Shown: one piece after another, positions 34,621 to 43,127 of the stretch
Layout of the letters: each line of letters begins with the position of its first letter
Position numbering within the stretch: the stretch's first letter is position 1
Source: Polaribacter sp.
Lineage (GTDB): Bacteria > Bacteroidota > Bacteroidia > Flavobacteriales > Flavobacteriaceae
Reading direction: 5' to 3'
Length of the DNA: 58,377 nucleotides
Assembly (NCBI GenBank): GCA_023254055.1
Contig: JALQYN010000069.1
Coordinates: forward strand, 1 to 58,377
Made by a program: the position numbers and the translations under genes
The notes under the pieces: generated by a model
Database searches by the model: none
Seen by the model: the letters and a program-made list of their open reading frames with translations, nothing else
What the model was told of the DNA's origin: nothing

Positions 34621-36735
34621 ATGTATTTGAATCATTCTAAAAAAGCAACGTTGTTTTCTTTGTTGCTATTGTTTGTCTTTTCACTAAATAGTTCTGCTCA
34701 AGACAAATTAAAACAAATGCCAGGATATGCTCAATATCAAAAAATGGCCCCAAAATTATATAGCTCTATAAAACGAGCACCAGCATCTGTTGCATGGGCT
34801 AAAGATGGTAAAACGTTTACTTATGTAGAAGACGGAATGCAGCATACCTATGATGTTAAAAAGAAAAAAGTTATTGCTTCAGAAAAGGCAAAACCACAAC
34901 AACGTTTTAGAAGAGGAAATAGACCTGCTCGTGGAAGACAATATGCTTCTCATATTTCTCCCGACAAAAAATTAAAAGTGTTTACTAAAAACAGAAACGT
35001 TTACATAAGCAATGCAGACGGATCTAATGTACAAGCCGTTACTACCAAAGGAAATGATGAAAATCAAATCAAATTCGGAATTGCAACTTGGGTGTATGGA
35101 GAAGAATTAGGTCAGAATACTGCCATGTGGTGGTCACCAAATTCTAAAAAAGTAGCTTTTTATCGTTTTGAGGAGAAAAATGCTAAGAAATATTATGTGT
35201 TATACGATCAAGTACAAGTGCAAGACTCTGTAGAAATTGAAGCGTACCCAAAGGTTGGTGCTAAAAATTTACCAGTAGATTTATTGGTGTATGATTTAGA
35301 AACAAAAAAAACGGTTACGTTAGATGTTAGAAAAGGAAAACCATATAATGATGGTGCTTTAGGAACTTATTTATACGGAATCAAATGGTCACCAGATGGC
35401 AAAGAATTGTTGTATCATTCTACAAATCGTAAGCAAGACATTATGGAATATAGTGCTGGTAATCCAACCACTGGAGAAACTAGAACTATTGTGAGAGAAG
35501 AATGGTTACCTAGTTTTACAAGAAACACTCCAGAAATCTACGAATTAGAAGATGGTCAACACTTTATTTGGGCGTCAGAAAGAAATGGTTTTAACAATTA
35601 CTACTTATACAATTACAACGGAACTTTAGTAAATACAATTACCAATCACAATTTTGAAGTTGCTCGTTTGGTAAAAGTTGATGAAAAAAAGAAACAAGTA
35701 TATTATTATGCTCGTAGTGGTGAAAATCACATGAAAATGCAATTACATCGTGTAAACTTAGACGGAACGAAAGATGTTCGTTTAACAGATCCTAAATTCA
35801 ATCACAGTACAAGTATTTCTCCAGATGGAAAGTATTTTGTAGACGTAGCACAAACACACAACATTCCTCCTTTTGTAAACCTAATGGATGCTAAAGGAAA
35901 ACAGATTTCAGAGATTGCTAAAAGCGATATGTCTCAGTTTAACAAATTAGGATTTAAAACTGTTGAAGTATTTACCTTTACATCTGCTGATGGTGTAACA
36001 GAATTACATGGAATGATTCATTTTCCATCTAATTTTGATCCGACCAAAAAATACCCAGTTATTTTAGATAATTATGGAGGCCCTTCTACCAATGCATTTA
36101 GAGAAACATTTACCTATCCGAGTGCCTTAACTGAATATGGTTTTTTAGTGTTAAATATTGATGGTAGAAATGTTCGTGGTAGAGGAAAACGTTTATTAGA
36201 TAAATTATATGGGAATCTTGGAATCGTAGAAATGGATGATTTTACAGAAGGCGTTAAATCATTATACAATAGACCTTATTTTGATAAAAACAGAGTTGGG
36301 GTATATGGTACTTCTTATGGAGGTACAACTGCAGCAACTAGTTTATTAAGACATCCAGATGTATATCATGTGGCAGTGGCAAATTCTGCAGTAACAGATT
36401 GGAGAAATTACGACAATGTATATACAGAGCGTTATATGAACTTAATTACCAATAATAAAAAAGGATATGATGCTTCTAGTATTATGAATTATGCGAAGGA
36501 TTTAAAAGGCGAATTAATGATTTATTTTGGTACAAGTGATAACAATGTACATCCATCCAATTCTTTACAGTTGATACAAGCTTTACAAAAAGCAGGTAAA
36601 AGTTTTGAGGTTCAAGTGGGTCCAGATAGAGGACATACTGCTTTAGGTAGAGATAGAATGATGGAGTTTTTTATTCAGCATTTGGTATTGAACCAAAAAG
36701 GACACATCAATCTTAACAACTCAATGAAAAACTAA
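34621..36735 (+). CDS. S9B dipeptidyl peptidase IV-like enzyme, exported
   Basis: The 704-residue protein has a signal peptide (1-27, ending NSSAQ), an eight-bladed propeller and a C-terminal alpha/beta-hydrolase. The catalytic triad is S565 (GTSYGG), D640 (TSDNNVH) and H672 (RGHTAL). The double glutamate E161-E162 in YGEELGQ and the YTERYM segment are the signatures of dipeptidyl peptidase IV, which removes X-Pro dipeptides from N-termini. It is divergent from the D-amino-acid operon across 161 bp and has its own terminator. Confidence 0.92.
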   Translation: MYLNHSKKATLFSLLLLFVFSLNSSAQDKLKQMPGYAQYQKMAPKLYSSIKRAPASVAWAKDGKTFTYVEDGMQHTYDVKKKKVIASEKAKPQQRFRRGNRPARGRQYASHISPDKKLKVFTKNRNVYISNADGSNVQAVTTKGNDENQIKFGIATWVYGEELGQNTAMWWSPNSKKVAFYRFEEKNAKKYYVLYDQVQVQDSVEIEAYPKVGAKNLPVDLLVYDLETKKTVTLDVRKGKPYNDGALGTYLYGIKWSPDGKELLYHSTNRKQDIMEYSAGNPTTGETRTIVREEWLPSFTRNTPEIYELEDGQHFIWASERNGFNNYYLYNYNGTLVNTITNHNFEVARLVKVDEKKKQVYYYARSGENHMKMQLHRVNLDGTKDVRLTDPKFNHSTSISPDGKYFVDVAQTHNIPPFVNLMDAKGKQISEIAKSDMSQFNKLGFKTVEVFTFTSADGVTELHGMIHFPSNFDPTKKYPVILDNYGGPSTNAFRETFTYPSALTEYGFLVLNIDGRNVRGRGKRLLDKLYGNLGIVEMDDFTEGVKSLYNRPYFDKNRVGVYGTSYGGTTAATSLLRHPDVYHVAVANSAVTDWRNYDNVYTERYMNLITNNKKGYDASSIMNYAKDLKGELMIYFGTSDNNVHPSNSLQLIQALQKAGKSFEVQVGPDRGHTALGRDRMMEFFIQHLVLNQKGHINLNNSMKN

Positions 36736-36756
36736 CCTAGTTTGTTTGTTGAATAC

Positions 36757-36790
36757 AAAAAAAGCCCTTGATTATTCAAGGGCTTTTTTT
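36757..36790. terminator. Bidirectional terminator between the DPP-IV-like gene and the amidohydrolase
   Basis: Arms of 15 bp with core AAAGCCCTTGA / TCAAGGGCTTT (36757-36771 and 36776-36790) and a 4-nt loop, with A/T tracts on both sides. Confidence 0.88.
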
Positions 36791-36792
36791 TA

Positions 36793-37875
36793 TTAATTTG
36801 GAAACAATGTTTTGTCTAAACCAGGTACAATTCGCAATGCATTTTTATAATACACCTTCTTTAACACATTGTCTGGTAAATCCAATCCATACATTGGCCA
36901 AAAAGCATGGTATTTTTTATGGTACGGAAAGTATTCATCAGCACTTTCTAAGACTCTAAAATAGGTTGGAAATTCTTGTGGCACCCAGCTGTCTTTTCCA
37001 AATAAAATTCTGTCTTGGTAGTTGATAAAAAACTTTTTAGCATTTCTAGGCTGTCTTCCCAACTCAGCAATGATAGCTCCTATTCCAACATTCATATTCG
37101 GAATTTCATCTAGTAATTTTCCTAATCCGCCTAAGTTATTCGACATCCACCCCATATGAGCACTGATAAAGGTGGTTTTTGGATGTTTTTTGAACATAGT
37201 ATACTGTTCGTTCATAATTTGTTCAAAAGGTGCAGGGTTGTTTGCATCTCTTTTTCTACGTGGATGTGTCTTTAACTCTAACCAACGCTCATTGTCTTTA
37301 TCAAAAGGATCCCAAAAAGATTTTGGATCTGCAGAATGAATCAATACCGGAATCCCTAATTCACCACATTTTTTCCAAATCGGACTTAATCTAGGGTCGT
37401 CAATGGCTACTCTATTGCCTTTAAAATCTACATTACTCAATCCCAAACTTTTATATACTTTTAAACCTCTAGCACCATTTTTTACATCTTGCTCTAATTG
37501 TTTCACAGTTGCTTCAATCCAACCCGGTTTACCAACATTCCTATTAAAATCGATGTTTGCAAAAACCACAAACCGATTCGGGTAATGGTCTTTGATGTTT
37601 TGTACAGATTTTGTCAAATCGTTCCCACTTCTACCACTTAAGTTTACCATAATTCCCATATTCAAGGTATCCATTGCGGTAATTACAGAAGTTAAATCTT
37701 GAGTAGGCATTCTATATTGATGTCCGTGTACATCTATAAAAGGAAACTTTGCTTTTTTAATTATTTTTCCTGGAACCACTAAAGTAGATTTCGGATTATA
37801 TTCTTCAAAAGACATGGTTTGTGCAGTTAACGAAAGTGTTAACAGCAGCAAGAATATTGTTAGCTTAGTTTTCAT
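36793..37875 (-). CDS. Exported amidohydrolase (amidohydrolase family 2, TIM-barrel)
   Basis: The 360-residue protein has a signal peptide (1-19, ending LTAQ). Metal-site motifs are DVHGHQYRMP (HxH), IHSADPKSFWDP, ISAHMGWMSNN and FGKDSW (late aspartate), a PF04909 pattern. Members hydrolyse or decarboxylate small cyclic or aromatic compounds. It is the last gene of the caspase/TPR operon, 8 bp after the 74-aa gene, and shares the terminator at 36757. Why a secreted metal-dependent hydrolase ends this operon is unclear. It may be a late addition that only shares transcription. Confidence 0.82.
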   Translation of the reverse strand: MKTKLTIFLLLLTLSLTAQTMSFEEYNPKSTLVVPGKIIKKAKFPFIDVHGHQYRMPTQDLTSVITAMDTLNMGIMVNLSGRSGNDLTKSVQNIKDHYPNRFVVFANIDFNRNVGKPGWIEATVKQLEQDVKNGARGLKVYKSLGLSNVDFKGNRVAIDDPRLSPIWKKCGELGIPVLIHSADPKSFWDPFDKDNERWLELKTHPRRKRDANNPAPFEQIMNEQYTMFKKHPKTTFISAHMGWMSNNLGGLGKLLDEIPNMNVGIGAIIAELGRQPRNAKKFFINYQDRILFGKDSWVPQEFPTYFRVLESADEYFPYHKKYHAFWPMYGLDLPDNVLKKVYYKNALRIVPGLDKTLFPN

Positions 37876-37883
37876 ATAGTTAA

Positions 37884-38108
37884 TTATTTTAATAGCGTAT
37901 ACGTTTTTTCAAAGATGGCTTTATCACAAGGGTACATTTCTCCAGAAATACCCACCATCAACCAATCTCCTTTTTTTCCTTTCATGACTCCTTCCATGGT
38001 TTCTACTTCAAACGCTTCATCAATTTGAAAACATTGAACTGGTATGGGTTTTTTAACAGCTTTACTAAAATTAAAATCAGGAATTTGATGTTGTTTAAAT
38101 TTTTTCAT
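37884..38108 (-). CDS. PGDYG-like small protein
   Basis: The 74-residue soluble protein has a core MKGKKGDWLMVGISGEMYPC followed by IFEKTYTLL, which resembles the PGDYG family signature (GDY..T...GE.YP....FEKTY). The N-terminal half (KKPIPVQCFQIDEAFEVET) also fits a small beta-barrel. The function of the family is unknown; members occur on phages and chromosomes. It is 6 bp downstream of the caspase-like gene and 8 bp upstream of the amidohydrolase. Confidence 0.65.
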   Translation of the reverse strand: MKKFKQHQIPDFNFSKAVKKPIPVQCFQIDEAFEVETMEGVMKGKKGDWLMVGISGEMYPCDKAIFEKTYTLLK

Positions 38109-38114
38109 ACGGTA

Positions 38115-40310
38115 TTAATTTAAAAAGCTAAATTTTAAAAATTTAATAAATTCATCCTGCGGATTGTTACTTTTCATCAATCCTATATAACCAGTATATG
38201 CATTATTGTATATAGATATCTTTTCTCTAACAGCAGCAATTTTAGACGCTTTTAAGTAAAACTCTTTTGCAATCTTTATATTGCCTAAATACATATTGGC
38301 TTCTGCAAGAGTAGCTAATTTCCATAAGCTATCATAAGCATCTTTATCACAATAAAGTAACGCACTTTGGGCATGTGCTGTCATTTTTGAAGTATCATCT
38401 TTTACAATTAAACTTAAAAATGCCATGTTGATGTTTAAATAATATAGCTGTTGAACATTGTCATTTTCTTTTGCCAATTCTAAACCTTTGCTATAGTATT
38501 TAATAGCATCTTCTCCTTCAGATTTCATATAGCTTATCAAATACTTTCTCTTATATCTACCTCCTATCAAACCTAAAATATCTGAATTGTATTTTGATAA
38601 AGGATGATTTTCTAAAATGTCAAATGCTTCTTCACCCCTATTGAGTTTTTCTAATGCAAATACCAATCGTTCTAAACCTCTTTTTCCTAAATCGTTTACC
38701 GTTGGTAACAATTTATCTACAACTTCTTTATAATCTTCTGAAACTAGATGTATTTCTTCGCTCTCTATTTCTTTATTATGCTGAATATCATTAGAAAGTG
38801 TATTTATAATAAGTTGATAACTTACATCTTCTTTGCTTTGCGGCTGAATGATTGAAAAATGATTTCCTACAACAGTTTCTCTATACTCTTTAGGGAAAGC
38901 TACTAAATTTGAGTTCGGAGAAATATATTCATCATGTGTTGCTGCAATTGCTTTAAATGTAAAAGGCAAGGAATCATAAAAAAGTGCATTCCATTTGGCT
39001 CTTAAATTTTTAATAAACTTACTGTTTTCACTAAACTCTTTTAAATGCTTGTTCCAGAGCTTAGAAATAAAATTACTAGGCATTCCGTTATTTGGACTAG
39101 CAAATAAAAGCAAATGACTTATTCTTTTAATTTGATCTATCTGTAGGTTAATGATTGCTTTTTGAGCAACAATTCCACCCAAACCATGAGCAATAATTGC
39201 AATATTTGCATAAGAACCAAATTTGTATTTGATAGATGTATTTAAATAATCTGCAATTTTTTCTATATCCTCTACAGACGCCCAAATGTTTTTTCCTAAA
39301 ATTGGCTTTACAAATTCACTAAAACCAATTGGGTATAAATCCCAATCATCAAAATTAGCATCTTGCATGATAAAATTTGGAATTTCTCCAAAGCTATTAG
39401 CTGCTTCTCCAGAAAATCCATGCACAAAAATGAGTACATTTTTAGCAGTTTCTGACTTTCTAAAAACTGTTGTAACAGAAGCTTCTTTTTGTTCTTCTGT
39501 ATCCGTAGGAACTTCAATAGTTGCTTCTATATTACTTCTCTTATTTTCAGGTACATAGCTCAATGCAAAATCGTCATAAATCTGAAGGTTTGCATAAGGT
39601 TTTTGATCTGGATTTCTTTGTGGTACTGATTTAAAAACATACTGAATTACTTCAGAAATTCTTACAAAGGGTTCATCAAAATGAGACTTATGTTTGCCTT
39701 TTAACACTTCTATTAAGCATTTAGTAAATAGACTGTTGTTATCACCATCCATAATATAAGACAGCTGATCTTCTCTACATGAAGAAATAATAGACATTCC
39801 TTTTCCGTCATCAAGTTTTTGTGCTAAGCCATCAGCATTTTCTAATCTTATTTTTTCTTGACTTTTTGGCGAATTGATTTTTGGTGCCGATTTTGTCATT
39901 CCGGCTGCATGACAACAATCAAGAAAAAAGATCAATTTTTTAGAATTAATGGCAGAAATCTTTTCTTTCAATTCTTCTGCTTTTACCCAAGTAGTTTCAT
40001 ACTCTTCTGCATCAAAATTATTGGGAACTAAATAAAATTGATTCCATGGTTCGTATAAACCACCATGTCCAGAATAAAACAAAAACACAGAAGATTCTTC
40101 GTTAATTTTAGAAATCAACAAATCAAAAGCATTCAGAATACCTTCTCTAGTAGCTTCTTTATCTGTAAGTAAAATAATGTTTTCTGGATCATATCCCGCT
40201 AAATTTTGATCTGCTAAGATGTTATGTATTGCCGTAGCATCATATACTGTAACTGGCAAATCATTTCCAATTCCAATTAATAAAGCATGTGCATTTTGAA
40301 GATTACTCAA
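38115..40310 (-). CDS. Caspase-like protease fused to a serine-less alpha/beta hydrolase and TPR region
   Basis: The 731-residue protein has three parts. Residues 1-255 are a caspase p20-type domain with the dyad H82 (FYSGHGG) and C133 (FLDCCHAAG); D131 and the DCCH pattern are metacaspase-like, which usually means cleavage after Lys or Arg. Residues 290-505 are an alpha/beta hydrolase: oxyanion HGFSGE, nucleophile elbow A-H-G-L-G-G (374-379), late histidine GNHFSI (H484). The expected serine is Gly376 (codon GGT), so this lobe is probably inactive. Residues 515-731 are helical TPR-type repeats. No signal peptide is seen. It belongs to the operon 42816 to 36793. It is likely an effector protease whose outer parts sense a partner; that role is inference. 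Confidence 0.82.
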   Translation of the reverse strand: MSNLQNAHALLIGIGNDLPVTVYDATAIHNILADQNLAGYDPENIILLTDKEATREGILNAFDLLISKINEESSVFLFYSGHGGLYEPWNQFYLVPNNFDAEEYETTWVKAEELKEKISAINSKKLIFFLDCCHAAGMTKSAPKINSPKSQEKIRLENADGLAQKLDDGKGMSIISSCREDQLSYIMDGDNNSLFTKCLIEVLKGKHKSHFDEPFVRISEVIQYVFKSVPQRNPDQKPYANLQIYDDFALSYVPENKRSNIEATIEVPTDTEEQKEASVTTVFRKSETAKNVLIFVHGFSGEAANSFGEIPNFIMQDANFDDWDLYPIGFSEFVKPILGKNIWASVEDIEKIADYLNTSIKYKFGSYANIAIIAHGLGGIVAQKAIINLQIDQIKRISHLLLFASPNNGMPSNFISKLWNKHLKEFSENSKFIKNLRAKWNALFYDSLPFTFKAIAATHDEYISPNSNLVAFPKEYRETVVGNHFSIIQPQSKEDVSYQLIINTLSNDIQHNKEIESEEIHLVSEDYKEVVDKLLPTVNDLGKRGLERLVFALEKLNRGEEAFDILENHPLSKYNSDILGLIGGRYKRKYLISYMKSEGEDAIKYYSKGLELAKENDNVQQLYYLNINMAFLSLIVKDDTSKMTAHAQSALLYCDKDAYDSLWKLATLAEANMYLGNIKIAKEFYLKASKIAAVREKISIYNNAYTGYIGLMKSNNPQDEFIKFLKFSFLN

Positions 40311-40321
40311 TCGAATAAATT

Positions 40322-40837
40322 TTAAATATGTATTGAATTAAACAATTCTTCTGTTACATTGAAATTCTCTTCAGACAATGTTGTATCTGCAGAATTTGCC
40401 AAATCGAAAAAAGTTTTAATCAATGTACTCTTTTGAATAGTAATTATTCCAATTTCTTGAAGCTCATCACACAACTGTACATATGATTTATTTGCAGCAT
40501 CTACATTATTTGCAGTTGCTAATTGAACAAGCTTTGCATTTAGTTCTAACTTCATTTCAAGTAATTTAGAAAAGTGAGAACTTAAATTCTCTTTAGCACT
40601 ATTTTTAGGTTGAATTCCCTTTAACAATTGTTTTGCCTCAGTTATTTTTTGATCAAACGTCATTGTAAAACCAGTTGCTCCTGCCTGTAAAGACCCTAAT
40701 CTTGAAAGTGCTGAAATAAAATACTTTCTAAAGAGAATTATCAATAGAAGCAAAGTAATCGGCCATGTAACAACTTCTAATATATCTATTATTAATTGTA
40801 TTTTTTTTTCTGTTGTAATTTGATAAAACATATTCAT
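40322..40837 (-). CDS. Single-TM protein with cytoplasmic coiled-coil
   Basis: From ATG 40837 the protein has 171 residues; a TTG at 40858 would overlap the upstream gene and is disfavoured. One helix lies at about 14-37 (LEVVTWPITLLLLIILFRKY). A GSLQAGATGFTMTF linker follows, then about 110 residues of charged helix, probably coiled-coil, with a Cys-containing YVQLCDELQEIG. It resembles short membrane proteins with a TM plus beta-strand plus helix layout but no named family. It lies between the membrane TPR protein and the caspase protein, with gaps of 11 bp on both sides. It may anchor or regulate the caspase at the membrane. Confidence 0.7.
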   Translation of the reverse strand: MNMFYQITTEKKIQLIIDILEVVTWPITLLLLIILFRKYFISALSRLGSLQAGATGFTMTFDQKITEAKQLLKGIQPKNSAKENLSSHFSKLLEMKLELNAKLVQLATANNVDAANKSYVQLCDELQEIGIITIQKSTLIKTFFDLANSADTTLSEENFNVTEELFNSIHI

Positions 40838-40848
40838 TTTTTGATGTA

Positions 40849-42816
40849 TTAATGCCAATAAGTTAAAATATCTTTGAACTCTTTTGTTTCAAAATAATCA
40901 ATAAAATCTGGATCATTTTGAAAAGTGCTTAAAGTAATCCTATTCCCTTTCGCAATAGATCTTTTTAAATAATCTAAAGCTAATTCATCTTGATTGGAAA
41001 CAGAATAATAGCCAGCATATTCATATTCGATCTCACCATATTCATAGGGCTTTTTAAGAGCCGATAGTTGTGCAATGGTTTTAGTAGATTTCTTTAGGTC
41101 TCCAATTTTAAAATAGTTTTTTGCAAGCAAAGAAATCAATTTCATGTTTTTTGCGTCAGTTTCTAAGAGTTTTACTAAAATCTCTTTTGACTTTTCATAT
41201 TCGCCAATGGTAAAATAAGCTTTGGCTATCGCTTCATTTTGAGCAGTATTTGTATTATAAGACTTCAATAGTTTATGTGCATATTCTTTTGCTGCTTTTT
41301 GATTGTTCTGAAGTAAAAATTCTTTTATAGAAAATGTATAAAATTCATCTAAGTCTCCTTTGCTAACTATTAAACTTTGAGAGGCTTCTAAATTTTTTAA
41401 TGATGATATGTTATTTGATCTAATATATGTTGCAATTAATATAGATTGAAATAAATAAGTGTTCTCTTTGGTTAAACTAATGTCTTTAAAAAGCTGAATT
41501 ACTTCGTCATAATTTTTTAATTCTATATCAGCTTTTGCTTTGGCGTAAATTCGATATTGACAATATTCACAATCGTCTAAAGACATCTTATCGGTAATAA
41601 TTTTATCGAAGATAGAAGAAACAACTTCTGGTTTATTTACAAATTCCAATGCAACTGTCATCGTACTTTGATTAGATTTTAAATCAAATGGTGTATTGTT
41701 ATATTCAGAAAGTAACGTTGAATAAATTCTCCTGTTATTCCCTTCAATTAATGCATGATAAAAATTCAGTAAATTTTGCTGTCTTTTATTATTGGTTCTT
41801 GTAGGTTTGATTAGTTTTCTTAAAGAATCGGCTTCTCTAAAAAGCCCTCTATTATAATAATTTGCAACTCTAAGTACTTTAGCTTCAAAATAAGTGCTGT
41901 CAATTGCAATTGCTCTATCTAATAATTTTAAAGATTCTTCTGGTTCTTCTGATTTTGATTTAGCTTCAAGTAAAAGTTTATACGCTTTATAAACAGGTGG
42001 TGTTTCTTGTAAATTTTGAGCTTTATCTTTTTCTGTGATTAAATACCCTAATACCAATTGTTTTAAAGATTCAATACACTCTAAAGGGTTATCAATGCTG
42101 CATTCAATCGATTTGAAAGAGATTAAAATTTCATCAATAGTTCCATCTGTTATAAAACCTTGTAAAATTAACTTATCTTCTTTTAGAAAATAATTTCCTG
42201 TAATAATTTTTCCAGGATTAAAGTAACTTCTAATCATATCATTACGCTGATTGATATTACTAGAAGTTTTTAAAATTTCAGTATAATCATCAATTACTTT
42301 AGGAGAAACGGTTTGACCAATGTTGTTTTCAGTAATACCATGAATCAACCAATCTGAAGCCATCTTTCCAATATCGTCATGAGAAGCATCACCTGTGTTG
42401 TTTCCAAACCTTGATATTGCAATATTGTTACTTGCTATTTTTTTTGGAAGTAGCATAACATCTTCTTTGAGAAAATTGTTATTAACAATGGCAAGAGATA
42501 ACAACATTGCTATTACAGATGCAAAACTAATCAATGCAAAATATATCTTTTTAAAAGATTTTCTAGTAATAGACATGGCTTCATCTTCATCTATTTTTAA
42601 ATTTTTGGCATAGTTTACCCAAACTAGATACATATTGACTGGAAAACCTATAATAAGTATTAAAAGGAGTATGGTTACAGAATAATCAGGAAGCCCTAAA
42701 GGTTTTGAGGTGACATCCAAAACTTGAATTAATAACCAACAAGAAACTAGGTAGATAGATAACCTTTTAAATACATCTCTATTATTACACTCTTTAATAA
42801 AAGTTTTAAAATTCAT
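40849..42816 (-). CDS. Membrane-anchored TPR protein with adenylate-cyclase-type N-terminus
   Basis: The 655-residue protein begins with a short basic segment and NRDVFKRLSIYLVSCWLLIQ, the start seen in TPR/TolB-type membrane proteins that often accompany cyclase or winged-helix domains. Helices are near 17-37, 44-66 and 90-112. A TolB-like domain follows (about 130-270: NIAISRFGNNTGDASHDDIG). TPR repeats occupy about 275-655. There is no cyclase or kinase domain. It is the first gene of a five-gene minus-strand operon and probably the sensor or scaffold whose periplasmic or cytoplasmic TPR region contacts the caspase protein. The sensing role is inferred. Confidence 0.8.
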   Translation of the reverse strand: MNFKTFIKECNNRDVFKRLSIYLVSCWLLIQVLDVTSKPLGLPDYSVTILLLILIIGFPVNMYLVWVNYAKNLKIDEDEAMSITRKSFKKIYFALISFASVIAMLLSLAIVNNNFLKEDVMLLPKKIASNNIAISRFGNNTGDASHDDIGKMASDWLIHGITENNIGQTVSPKVIDDYTEILKTSSNINQRNDMIRSYFNPGKIITGNYFLKEDKLILQGFITDGTIDEILISFKSIECSIDNPLECIESLKQLVLGYLITEKDKAQNLQETPPVYKAYKLLLEAKSKSEEPEESLKLLDRAIAIDSTYFEAKVLRVANYYNRGLFREADSLRKLIKPTRTNNKRQQNLLNFYHALIEGNNRRIYSTLLSEYNNTPFDLKSNQSTMTVALEFVNKPEVVSSIFDKIITDKMSLDDCEYCQYRIYAKAKADIELKNYDEVIQLFKDISLTKENTYLFQSILIATYIRSNNISSLKNLEASQSLIVSKGDLDEFYTFSIKEFLLQNNQKAAKEYAHKLLKSYNTNTAQNEAIAKAYFTIGEYEKSKEILVKLLETDAKNMKLISLLAKNYFKIGDLKKSTKTIAQLSALKKPYEYGEIEYEYAGYYSVSNQDELALDYLKRSIAKGNRITLSTFQNDPDFIDYFETKEFKDILTYWH

Positions 42817-42865
42817 TTTAAAGGAATAAGTTAGTCTCTGAAAACTAACAACTTAAAGTTTGGTT

Positions 42866-42905
42866 GGTTAAAATATTTTGACTAATATAGTAAAATATTT
42901 AACCA
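42866..42905. promoter_or_regulatory. Imperfect palindrome between the TPR operon and the repeat-peptide gene
   Basis: GGTTAAAATATTTT (42866-42879) and AAAATATTTAACC (42892-42904) pair except for one extra A. They are 12 nt apart and end 13 bp before the peptide ATG. The right arm lies in a 15-mer (42891-42905) that is repeated exactly at 55742-55756. TATTTTG at 42874 is one base short of a -7 element. It is a candidate shared operator for the divergent genes. Confidence 0.45.
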
Positions 42906-42917
42906 AAACCATATAAT

Positions 42918-43052
42918 ATGTCAAACAGCAAGACAGGTGTGGATGTTAAACCTAAGACAAAAACAGGAGTTGACATTAAGCCAAAAACAAAAACAGGAGT
43001 ATATATCAAACCTAAGACAAAAACTGGGGTAGATATTAAACCTAAAAAGTAA
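42918..43052 (+). CDS. 44-aa lysine-rich peptide of four 10-residue repeats
   Basis: The frame from ATG 42918 to TAA 43052 encodes MSNS followed by four tandem units: KTGVDVKPKT, KTGVDIKPKT, KTGVYIKPKT and KTGVDIKPKK. Thirteen of 44 residues are lysine, three are Asp, and there is no hydrophobic segment or signal. Between units 1 and 2 there are eight base differences, seven silent and one Val to Ile; units 2-4 show the same excess of silent changes. That is strong evidence for selection on the protein. The gene is divergent from the caspase/TPR operon and ends at a terminator. It could be a caspase substrate, a nucleic-acid-binding peptide or a secreted peptide precursor. Function is unknown. 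Confidence 0.72.
   Translation: MSNSKTGVDVKPKTKTGVDIKPKTKTGVYIKPKTKTGVDIKPKK
42930..43049 (+). repeat. Four tandem 30-bp units inside the peptide gene
   Basis: The units are 42930-42959, 42960-42989, 42990-43019 and 43020-43049. Each keeps the reading frame. Differences lie mostly at third codon positions, so the repeats are old and kept at the protein level. Confidence 0.85.
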
Positions 43053-43072
43053 TTATAATTTATTATACAAAT

Positions 43073-43106
43073 AAAAACTCCAAAGAATAATTTCTTTGGA
43101 GTTTTT
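43073..43106. terminator. Bidirectional terminator between the repeat-peptide gene and the S9 gene
   Basis: Perfect 15-bp arms with core AAACTCCAAAGAA / TTCTTTGGAGTTT (43073-43087 and 43092-43106) enclose the 4-nt loop TAAT. T-tracts flank both strands. Confidence 0.88.
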
Positions 43107-43127
43107 ATTTGCTTTCAAAATTGTCGT

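Noticed and set aside
36768..36959. Plus-strand reading frame opposite the end of the amidohydrolase
   Set aside because: It lies in the antisense of a well-supported gene and has no family-like sequence.
40838..40858. TTG start extending the one-TM protein upstream
   Set aside because: It overlaps the preceding gene and uses a rare start; ATG 40837 fits the spacing of this operon.
42918..43052. CRISPR or DNA-level satellite as an explanation for the 30-bp repeats
   Set aside because: The units are contiguous without spacers, keep the reading frame and differ mostly at silent sites, so they are coding repeats.
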